DNA from: Eisenbergiella intestinigallinarum | GTDB taxonomy: Bacteria > Bacillota > Clostridia > Lachnospirales > Lachnospiraceae | DNA: 13,689 nt | Reading direction: 5' to 3' | Assembly (NCBI GenBank): GCA_019120115.1 | Contig: DWVS01000278.1 | Coordinates: forward strand, 1-13,689 | Shown: positions 6,730 to 12,609 of the stretch, in pieces | How positions within the stretch are numbered: the first letter of the stretch is position 1 | Layout of the letters: every line of letters begins with the position of its first letter | The notes under the pieces: generated by a model | Told to the model about the DNA's origin: nothing | The model's input: only the letters and a program-made list of their open reading frames with translations | The model's database searches: none | Made by a program: the position numbers and the translations under genes

Positions 6730-7671
6730 TTACAGCATCTTCCTCTTGCGCAGGATGCGGATGGCAATGATGCAGATGAGGAGGATCACCACGCAGATAA
6801 TGCCGAAACCGAAGGGCGTATTTGAAAGAGGCATCCATTTTTCCTCCACATTCATCCCGTAGATTCCGGAGATGATGGTGGGAATTGCCATGACGATGGT
6901 GATGGAGGCCAGATATTTCATGGCGGTGTTCAGACGGTTGTCGCTGACGGAGCTTAACAGCTCTCTGGTTCCCTTGATGATATCCCGGTAGATCTGTGTC
7001 ATCTCGATAGCCTGCTGATTTTCCACCACCACATCCTCTAAAAGCTCCTGATCCTCCGGATACTTTTTGATCCGGTTGTAACGCACCAGACGTTCAAACA
7101 CCACCTTATTCGCCCGAAGGGAGGTGTCGAAGTACACCAGGTTGGATTCCAGTTCGTGCAGATCGATCAGATCCACGTCCTCCGTATCATTGCCGATGTG
7201 TTCTTCAATTTCCTTCCGCCTGCGGTCCACAATTCGCAGGTAAGACTGATACAGCAGGCAGGTGCGCCAGAAAATCTGATAGATAAACCGGACCTGCTTT
7301 TTCGTGCTGAACTCCTTCACCAGATTCTGCGTAAAGGCCTTCAGAACCGGCGTTTCCTCCCCGCAGACCGTAATCAGCGTCTCGTCTATCAGGATCAGGC
7401 CCAGCGGGATGGTGGTATAAGCCTCCCGTTTATGTCTGTACTCAATGGTGGGAATGTCGAACAGAATCAGCGAATAATCGTTGCTCACATCCACACGTGA
7501 GCTTTCCTCATCATCCAGCGCCGCCCTCACGTCCGCCGGATCGATTTCATAGGTTTCCGCCACAAGACTGCATTCCTCTGCCGTTGGGGCGGTCAGCGCC
7601 ACCCAGATGCCCGGCTGGAATTCATCCACCTCATGAATGATGTTCCGATCTGTCATATACCTTTTGATCAT
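6730..7671 (-). CDS. CorA-family divalent metal (magnesium) transporter
   Basis: This is an inner-membrane channel-type transporter of the CorA family, usually for Mg2+ and in some members Co2+, Ni2+ or Zn2+. The 313 residues have the standard order: a soluble N-terminal domain (about 1-245, with a long helical stretch around 140-245), TM1 at about 252-271 followed directly by the signature YGMN (271-274), TM2 at about 285-305 and a basic tail RKRKML. The periplasmic loop between the helices is short, as in the family. Its ATG overlaps the folA stop codon by 4 bp (ATGA), so translation is likely coupled to folA, and no separate strong ribosome binding site is visible. No clear intrinsic terminator follows before the ilvE promoter. 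Ion specificity cannot be read from the sequence. Confidence 0.93.
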   Translation of the reverse strand: MIKRYMTDRNIIHEVDEFQPGIWVALTAPTAEECSLVAETYEIDPADVRAALDDEESSRVDVSNDYSLILFDIPTIEYRHKREAYTTIPLGLILIDETLITVCGEETPVLKAFTQNLVKEFSTKKQVRFIYQIFWRTCLLYQSYLRIVDRRRKEIEEHIGNDTEDVDLIDLHELESNLVYFDTSLRANKVVFERLVRYNRIKKYPEDQELLEDVVVENQQAIEMTQIYRDIIKGTRELLSSVSDNRLNTAMKYLASITIVMAIPTIISGIYGMNVEEKWMPLSNTPFGFGIICVVILLICIIAIRILRKRKML

Positions 7672-8171
7672 TGCGTCGCCTGCGCCTTTCTGACATATTT
7701 CAGGAAATGATAAGTGGTGTCAAAATAACACATCTCGTCGCTCTCGGCGGTAATTTCCCACGCTTCATCCGCATCCAGATCCGGGAACCAGGCATCCGCC
7801 TCATAAGCCCGGTCGATCTTCGTCACATGGGCGGTGTCGCAGTAGGGAAGGAGCTGCCTGTACACGCTCTCTCCGCCGATCACATAGATGTTTTCATCCG
7901 CGTACTTTTTCAGCTCTTCCAGAAGCTCTTCCACCGAATGCACCACCACGGCGTCCTTCACCCGGTAATCCGGGTTCGCGCTCAGGACAATGTTTGTCCG
8001 ACCGGCAAGCGGCACGCCGCCGGGGAAGGTATCCATGGTTTTGCGGCCGAGCACAACCACCTTTCCCAGCGTTTCCTGGCGGAACATCTTGTGATCCGCA
8101 GGGATGCGCACCAGAAGGTTTCCCCGGCAGCCAATCGCCCAGTTTTCATCCACAGCAACTATCAGATTCAT
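7668..8171 (-). CDS. folA: Dihydrofolate reductase
   Basis: This enzyme reduces dihydrofolate to tetrahydrofolate with NADPH in the cytoplasm, and is the target of trimethoprim-type inhibitors. From the ATG at 8171 it has 167 residues, the normal length. Visible marks are MNLIVAVDENWAIG (1-14), catalytic Asp26 in RIPADHKMF, LGRKTMDTF (41-49), the NADPH contacts GRTNIVLS (57-64) and VIGGESVY (97-104). The start at 8171 is chosen because GGAAAGGAAGG ends 8 bases upstream; a further in-frame ATG at 8192 would add seven residues and lies upstream of that site. It follows thyA by 38 bases, so dihydrofolate made by ThyA is recycled by its neighbour, and it overlaps corA by 4 bp. Confidence 0.96.
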   Translation of the reverse strand: MNLIVAVDENWAIGCRGNLLVRIPADHKMFRQETLGKVVVLGRKTMDTFPGGVPLAGRTNIVLSANPDYRVKDAVVVHSVEELLEELKKYADENIYVIGGESVYRQLLPYCDTAHVTKIDRAYEADAWFPDLDADEAWEITAESDEMCYFDTTYHFLKYVRKAQATQ

Positions 8172-8179
8172 CTTCGCAG

Positions 8180-8190
8180 CCTTCCTTTCC
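8180..8190 (-). promoter_or_regulatory. Ribosome binding site deciding the folA start
   Basis: GGAAAGGAAGG on the minus strand lies 8 bases before the ATG at 8171. It falls downstream of the alternative ATG at 8192, so it supports the shorter protein. Confidence 0.7.
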
Positions 8191-8209
8191 ATTCCAGTTT
8201 TTCAGTATC

Positions 8210-9058
8210 CTAAATCGCAATCGGAATATCCCGGATCTGCTCTCCCGTCACATAATCGTCCACCCGCACGTCATTCCTGGTGAACTGATAGAAATCCTTC
8301 ACCTCCGGATTCAGCCAGAATTTCGGCGCCGGGTAGGGCGTTCTTGCAATCAGCTCCTGAATGATCGGAATATGTCTGTCATAAATATGCGCGTCCGCGA
8401 TCACATGCACCAGCTCGCCCACGTTCATATCGCTTACCTGGGCGATCATGTGTACGAGCACCGCATACTGCACCACATTCCAGTTGTTCGCCGCAAGCAC
8501 ATCCTGCGAGCGCTGGTTCAGAATCGCGTTCAGCGTTAGCCTCCTCTCCCCCTTCTTCTGCGTCACGTTGAAGGTCATGCTGTAAGCGCAGGGATAGAGA
8601 TTCATCTCATGCAGATCCTGATGCACATAGATATTCGTCAGAATCCGGCGGCTGAAGGGATTGTGTTTCAGATCATACAGCACCCGGTCCACCTGATCCA
8701 TCATCCCTTCTTTGTACTGGTGCTTCACGCCCAGCTGATATCCGTAAGCCTTTCCGATGGAGCCGTCCTCGTCCGCCCACTCATCCCAGATATGGCTGTG
8801 CAGATCGTGGATGTTGTTGGACTTCTGCTGCCAGATCCAGAGCATTTCATCGGTGGCGCTCTTTAACGCGGTCCGCCGCAGCGTCAGAATCGGAAACTCC
8901 TTTGAGAGATCGTACCGGTTCACCACCCCGAATTTTTTAATCGTATAGGCGGGCGTTCCGTCCGGCCACTTCGGCCGGACCTTCTCCCCCTCCGTGCTCG
9001 TTCCGTTTTCCAGGATGTCCTTACACATATTGATGAAAGTAATGTCTGCCAGACTCAT
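8210..9058 (-). CDS. thyA: Thymidylate synthase, B. subtilis ThyA/phage phi3T type
   Basis: This enzyme methylates dUMP to dTMP with methylenetetrahydrofolate, producing dihydrofolate. The 282 residues include the phosphate-binding SRR (136-138), the catalytic cysteine in LYPCAYSMTF (Cys157), QRSQD (182-186), NWNVVQY with Asn194, and DAHIYDRHI (222-230). The segments KVRPKWPDGTPAYTI and IWQQKSNNIHDL, and a non-His residue after Pro-Cys, resemble the B. subtilis ThyA/phi3T type from memory rather than the E. coli type with Pro-Cys-His. A GGAGGA site lies 5 bases before the ATG. It sits between the beta-CASP gene and folA in a likely operon; the 69-base gap upstream holds two hairpins but no promoter. 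Confidence 0.96.
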   Translation of the reverse strand: MSLADITFINMCKDILENGTSTEGEKVRPKWPDGTPAYTIKKFGVVNRYDLSKEFPILTLRRTALKSATDEMLWIWQQKSNNIHDLHSHIWDEWADEDGSIGKAYGYQLGVKHQYKEGMMDQVDRVLYDLKHNPFSRRILTNIYVHQDLHEMNLYPCAYSMTFNVTQKKGERRLTLNAILNQRSQDVLAANNWNVVQYAVLVHMIAQVSDMNVGELVHVIADAHIYDRHIPIIQELIARTPYPAPKFWLNPEVKDFYQFTRNDVRVDDYVTGEQIRDIPIAI

Positions 9059-9069
9059 ATTTCCTCCAC

Positions 9070-9116
9070 GCCGCCGCAGGCGGCCCTATCATTCCAGCGC
9101 GAACGAAAGTTCGCGC
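9070..9116 (-). other. Two intercistronic hairpins between the beta-CASP gene and thyA
   Basis: Two perfect short hairpins occupy the gap: GCCGCC/GGCGGC (9070-9075 with 9079-9084) and GCGCGAAC/GTTCGCGC (9097-9104 with 9109-9116). The second has a 4-base loop. Neither is followed by a U tract on the minus strand, so they look like mRNA-stability or processing elements rather than terminators. That role is inference. Confidence 0.6.
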
Positions 9117-9127
9117 CGTCCTCCGGT

Positions 9128-10735
9128 TTATAATTTCCATTTGTCGCAGAGCGCGTTGATCTGATCCGCAAACCGGGCGAGATCCTTGTTCGCCATCCCC
9201 TTCGCGTCCCGGATGACCACAAGCAGGCGCGCTCCGGCCGCCTCCAGCCTCGCGTATACGCTGTTCTTTGCTGCCGGCGCCTTCGCGGTCTTCTCACGCC
9301 ATACCGGCTCCGCCTCATATTCAAAACTGTTATTAATCAGGTCAAACCGGGTGCCGCTGTAGGGCGCGTATGTGCGATATCCATGCTCACGGCTCAGCTC
9401 TTCCGCAAAAGAGGTGCAGACCGCATCCTCTCCATGCACGATGAACACCCGGAGCGGCTTCTCTTCAAAGCCGGACAGCCAGCCGATCAGCCCCTTCTTA
9501 TCCGCGTGTCCGCTCATTCCCTTAAAGGCCACGATGGAGGCTCTCACGTCCACCGTCTCTCCGAACAGCTTCACTTCCTGTGCGCCCTCCAGGATCTTCC
9601 GCCCCAGCGTGCCGACGGACTGATAGCCCACGAACAGGATCGTGCATTCCGGCCGCCAGAGGTTGTGCTTCAGATGATGCCGGATCCGCCCGGCCTCGCA
9701 CATGCCCGACGCAGAAACGATCACCTTCGGCGTCTCGTCAAAATTGATGGCCTTCGACTCGTCGCTGGTGATGGAAAGCTTCAGTCCGGGGAAGGAAAGC
9801 GGATTGATCCCCTGATGCACCAGTTCCATCGCCTCGTCGTCAAAGCACTCATATTCATTTCGTTCAAAAATTTCCGTGGCCTCCACCGCCAGCGGGCTGT
9901 CCACGTAGACAGGGAAATTCCCGTGGCCCGTCACCATGTTTTCTTCCTTGATCTTCCGCAGGATATACAGCACCTCCTGGGTCCTGCCCACCGCAAAGGA
10001 AGGAATCACCACGTTTCCGCCCCGGTCGAAGGTCTCCTGAAGAAGCCCCGCCAGATCCTTCACATAGTCGGGGCGCGCAGTCTCATGCAGCCGGTCCCCG
10101 TAGGTGGACTCCATGATCACATAGTCCGCCTGCGCCGTTTTCTGGGGATTCCGGATGAGCGGCTGGTTGAGATTTCCTACGTCTCCGGAAAAGCAGAGCT
10201 TTCTCTCGATCCCGTTCTCCTTCAGCCACACCTCAATGCTGGACGAACCCAGCAGGTGCCCGATGTCCGTAAAACGGATCCGGACGCCCTCGCAGACCTC
10301 GATTTCCTTCTGATAGTCGCAGGGCACAAGCAGGGAAATGGCGCCTTCCGCATCCTCCATCGTGTAAGGCGGCTCATAAACCTCCGCACCCGAATGCCGC
10401 TTCGCCTTCCTGCTCTTCCATTCCGCCTCCTGCTGCTGGATATGCGCACAGTCACGTAGCATGATGTCACAAAGCTGGGCCGTCGCCCGCGTCGCAAAAA
10501 TCTGTCCCCGGAATCCCCTCGCATACAGCTGGGGCAGCATGCCCGAATGATCCACATGCGCATGGGTCAGAAACACATAATCGATCTGCGCTTCCGGCAC
10601 AGGAAGCGGCGCATTCTCGAAGGGATTGATCCCCTGCTCCATCCCCCTGTCCACCAGCATGTGTATCCCTGCCGCTTCCAGATAATGACAGCTCCCCGTT
10701 ACCTCATGATCCGCTCCGACAAAAACAAGCTTCAT
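9128..10735 (-). CDS. Beta-CASP metallo-beta-lactamase fold ribonuclease-like protein
   Basis: This is probably a zinc-dependent RNA nuclease of the YSH1/CPSF-73-like family (COG1236), acting in the cytoplasm. From the ATG at 10735 it has 535 residues. Metal-binding motifs are HAHVDHSG (58-65), GHLLGSSS with His160, and SGDVG with Asp185. Beta-CASP marks follow: SFAVGRTQEVL (246-256), SASGMCEAGR (341-350), GMSGHADKKGL with His410, and FIVHGE with His434. A C-terminal extension of about 75 residues, ending in a helical segment, follows the nuclease core. The start is set by GGGAGGAAGG 3 bases upstream; an ATG at 10750 precedes that site. In the early motif LVDRGMEQG the cysteine I expect (LVDCG) is arginine. 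It is the first gene of the thyA-folA-corA unit. RNA substrate is unknown. Confidence 0.92.
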   Translation of the reverse strand: MKLVFVGADHEVTGSCHYLEAAGIHMLVDRGMEQGINPFENAPLPVPEAQIDYVFLTHAHVDHSGMLPQLYARGFRGQIFATRATAQLCDIMLRDCAHIQQQEAEWKSRKAKRHSGAEVYEPPYTMEDAEGAISLLVPCDYQKEIEVCEGVRIRFTDIGHLLGSSSIEVWLKENGIERKLCFSGDVGNLNQPLIRNPQKTAQADYVIMESTYGDRLHETARPDYVKDLAGLLQETFDRGGNVVIPSFAVGRTQEVLYILRKIKEENMVTGHGNFPVYVDSPLAVEATEIFERNEYECFDDEAMELVHQGINPLSFPGLKLSITSDESKAINFDETPKVIVSASGMCEAGRIRHHLKHNLWRPECTILFVGYQSVGTLGRKILEGAQEVKLFGETVDVRASIVAFKGMSGHADKKGLIGWLSGFEEKPLRVFIVHGEDAVCTSFAEELSREHGYRTYAPYSGTRFDLINNSFEYEAEPVWREKTAKAPAAKNSVYARLEAAGARLLVVIRDAKGMANKDLARFADQINALCDKWKL

Positions 10736-10738
10736 AGT

Positions 10739-10748
10739 CCTTCCTCCC
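10739..10748 (-). promoter_or_regulatory. Ribosome binding site deciding the beta-CASP gene start
   Basis: GGGAGGAAGG on the minus strand lies 3 bases before the ATG at 10735 and overlaps the alternative ATG at 10750, so the downstream ATG is the better start. Confidence 0.75.
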
Positions 10749-10787
10749 ATTTCTGGATCTTAAAAAAAATGCCACTGCCCATACCCC

Positions 10788-10816
10788 AGTATAACATGGT
10801 ATGACGACAGCGGCAA
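10788..10816 (-). promoter_or_regulatory. Promoter of the beta-CASP-thyA-folA-corA unit
   Basis: On the minus strand, TTGCCG (10811-10816) and TATACT (10788-10793) are 17 bp apart. The leader of about 45 bases includes a T8 tract. No other promoter of this quality was found before the ilvE promoter, which supports a single four-gene transcript. Confidence 0.7.
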
Positions 10817-10880
10817 ATTTATTTATTCCGTTTCCACTACGCTTCCCGCTCTCCCGGCTCTACGGGCGAAACGCAGTCTT

Positions 10881-12158
10881 TTATTCCTCCCCGTATATTT
10901 CCTTTCTGATATATGCCCTGTTCTGATCAAAATCCACCTGCAGCACCGACATTTCCCTGATGGTCGCATTGGAATAGGTTCCGTCCAGCGGCAGGCTGTC
11001 CTGCACGATATCATAGGTCAGGAGCTTTCCTGCCATCATCGCAAGCCGCATGCATTCCCCCTGTGTCAGGTTGGTGGTCAGATTCGGGAACAGGCCGTTA
11101 ATCAGCCCGCCCGGATTGGTTATCAGCGCGCCGGGAAGCTTTTTCATCACAGCGGAAAGCACGTTTCTCTGCCTCTGGGTGCGTGCGAAGTCCGTGCCGA
11201 TATACCGGTTTCTGCAGTAGGCCAGCGCCTGCGCACCGTTCAGATGGATATTTCCGGAGAGCGAAGTATCCAGATAATCCGTTTCCATCGGCATGCCCCT
11301 GAGTTCATTGTACTCGTTCAGATAGGCGTTCACCCACTGCACCTCTTCATTGGTCAGCTCCAGTTCCACGCCTCCGACCGCGTCCACCAGATTCGCGAAG
11401 GCTTCAAAATTCACCACCGCATAGTGATAAACCTCCGTACCCAGATTCTGGTTGATCGTCTCCATCAGAAGCTCCGGGCCGCCATAGGCATAGGCCGCAT
11501 TCAGACGATTCCCCTCATAGCCGGGGATCTCCACATACATATCACGCAGCAGCGAGGTCATGTGCACCGTCTTCGTCCGGTCGCTGATGGTAATCAGGAT
11601 CATGGCGTCCGACCGGCCTTCCGTTCCTGACGTCCGGGAATCGCTTCCAATCAGCAGCACGCTCGTCACGCCGTTCTCCTTTAACGGGCCGCTCACACTT
11701 TCATTCTGTTCGTAATTCATCTGGTCATATACGACTCCGACTGCCAGATACAGCCCGCCGAAAAAAATTACCAGCAGGATCAATATGAAAATAAGAAACT
11801 TTTTCAGGCCGGAATGCTTTTTCTTCTTCCCGGTTCTGCCGCTCTGATTCTCTTCTTTCTGCTCTCTGCGCCTTCCCATGCTCCTGTCCTCTGCCTCCCT
11901 GCGGGAGATCTTCTTTTTTTCCACAGGGACTTCCTCTTCGTCCTCCTGAGAAAAATCTTCCTCCTCCCGGAAGGAATCCTCCTCTTCGTCCTCCGTGAAA
12001 AAATCCGATTCCTCTTCGCCATCCTCTGCGTCCGCTTCCCAGAGCTCCTCCTCATCCTCCGACCGGGAGTCCTCCCTGACCCCGTCCACCTCTCGCTCCA
12101 GAAACCGTTCCAGCCCCTTCTGGATCTGTTCCATTTCGTTTTCTGTATCTTTTCTCAT
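10881..12158 (-). CDS. LCP (LytR-CpsA-Psr) family cell-wall polymer transferase
   Basis: LCP proteins move undecaprenyl-linked glycopolymers onto peptidoglycan at the outer face of the membrane. The 425 residues form a long cytoplasmic tail (1-118), one transmembrane helix (about 119-143) and an extracellular LCP domain (about 161-345). Conserved blocks are LLIGSDSRTSGTEGRSDAMIL (168-188), SLLRDMYVEIPG (202-213), NRLNAAYAYGG (217-227), and RNRYIGTDFARTQRQRNVL (316-334), including the expected Asp and Arg residues. The tail is odd: residues 29-80 contain 31 Asp/Glu of 52, followed by a basic stretch (81-120). The ATG has AAGGAG 8 bases upstream. The gene has its own promoter and an upstream array of 11-bp repeats. 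No clear terminator follows before the next promoter. Confidence 0.93.
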   Translation of the reverse strand: MRKDTENEMEQIQKGLERFLEREVDGVREDSRSEDEEELWEADAEDGEEESDFFTEDEEEDSFREEEDFSQEDEEEVPVEKKKISRREAEDRSMGRRREQKEENQSGRTGKKKKHSGLKKFLIFILILLVIFFGGLYLAVGVVYDQMNYEQNESVSGPLKENGVTSVLLIGSDSRTSGTEGRSDAMILITISDRTKTVHMTSLLRDMYVEIPGYEGNRLNAAYAYGGPELLMETINQNLGTEVYHYAVVNFEAFANLVDAVGGVELELTNEEVQWVNAYLNEYNELRGMPMETDYLDTSLSGNIHLNGAQALAYCRNRYIGTDFARTQRQRNVLSAVMKKLPGALITNPGGLINGLFPNLTTNLTQGECMRLAMMAGKLLTYDIVQDSLPLDGTYSNATIREMSVLQVDFDQNRAYIRKEIYGEE

Positions 12159-12209
12159 ATATCATGCTCCTTTCCGGGAGCCTCTTCCGGCTGTTTCAGG
12201 ATGGTACTC

Positions 12210-12218
12210 AGTATATCA
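12210..12218 (-). promoter_or_regulatory. Extended -10 promoter of the LCP gene
   Basis: On the minus strand TGATATACT gives a TGN extension and the -10 hexamer TATACT (12210-12215). No good -35 lies at the usual distance, which fits an extended -10 or activator-dependent promoter. Confidence 0.55.
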
Positions 12219-12287
12219 CAAAACGTTCAAAAAGGAATGAACTTCAGAAATATTTAAGAATCCGTTTTCCGCATCCTGAAAGCCATC

Positions 12288-12332
12288 CGTATTCCCGCTG
12301 TATTCCCTTTGTAATCAGTCTGTAATCAAACT
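12288..12332 (+). promoter_or_regulatory. Four 11-bp-phased direct repeats, WalR/PhoP-box-like
   Basis: Four hexamers start exactly 11 bases apart: CGTATT (12288), TGTATT (12299), TGTAAT (12310) and TGTAAT (12321), each separated by 5 bases. The last two form an exact match to the WalR box TGTWAH-N5-TGTWAH. One helical turn spacing is the hallmark of tandem binding by OmpR/PhoB-family response regulators. The array lies upstream of the LCP gene promoter, about 85-125 bases before its expected start site, and downstream of the tRNA terminator. Confidence 0.55.
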
Positions 12333-12339
12333 CTTAAAC

Positions 12340-12380
12340 AAAAAAAGAAGAAGTCTGCAGCATCTACCTGACTTCTTCTT
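12340..12380 (-). terminator. Intrinsic terminator of tRNA-Gly
   Basis: On the minus strand AGAAGAAGTC (12370-12379) pairs with GACTTCTTCT (12346-12355) around a 14-nt loop and runs into a T7 tract. It begins about 10 bases past the tRNA 3' end. Confidence 0.85.
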
Positions 12381-12390
12381 CCTCCACAAG

Positions 12391-12463
12391 AGCGATAGAC
12401 GGGGCTCGAACCCGCGGTCTCGACCTTGGCAAGGTCGCGCGTTACCAACTACGCCACTATCGC
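12391..12463 (-). tRNA. tRNA-Gly, anticodon GCC
   Basis: The 73-base minus-strand sequence folds as a full cloverleaf. The acceptor stem is GCGATAG with CTATCGC, the anticodon stem CGACC with GGTCG around the loop TTGCCAA (anticodon GCC), and the T arm contains GGTTCGAGCCC. The discriminator base is U, as usual for bacterial tRNA-Gly. The 3' CCA is not encoded. The gene has its own promoter and terminator. Confidence 0.97.
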
Positions 12464-12473
12464 ATTTTCAACC

Positions 12474-12500
12474 TGCCCGCCGTCTTCCCGACGGGCAAGT
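12474..12500 (-). other. GC-rich hairpin in the tRNA-Gly leader
   Basis: Between the promoter and the tRNA, the minus strand carries an imperfect stem with TGCCCG and CGGGCA as the outer pair and GTC/GAC within, around GGGAA. It ends about 10 bases before the mature 5' end. It is probably part of the precursor removed by RNase P. Confidence 0.5.
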
Positions 12501-12503
12501 ATC

Positions 12504-12532
12504 ACTATACATGAACTTTACAAAATTGTCAA
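12504..12532 (-). promoter_or_regulatory. Promoter of tRNA-Gly
   Basis: On the minus strand a perfect TTGACA (12527-12532) and TATAGT (12504-12509) are exactly 17 bp apart, a near-consensus strong promoter of the kind expected for a tRNA gene. Confidence 0.88.
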
Positions 12533-12609
12533 CAACTTTTTTCAATTATTATTCCGATTTCCTACCGCCGTTACTATTCACAGTCAATTCAGAATGGACC
12601 ACCTGCCGC

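Noticed and set aside
9383..10459. Plus-strand open frame opposite the beta-CASP gene
   Set aside because: The conserved metal-binding motifs are all on the minus strand; this frame has shadow-type composition only.
12391..12463. tRNA-Gly as an integration site for a mobile element
   Set aside because: No integrase, repeated tRNA 3' end or foreign-looking gene is seen on either side.
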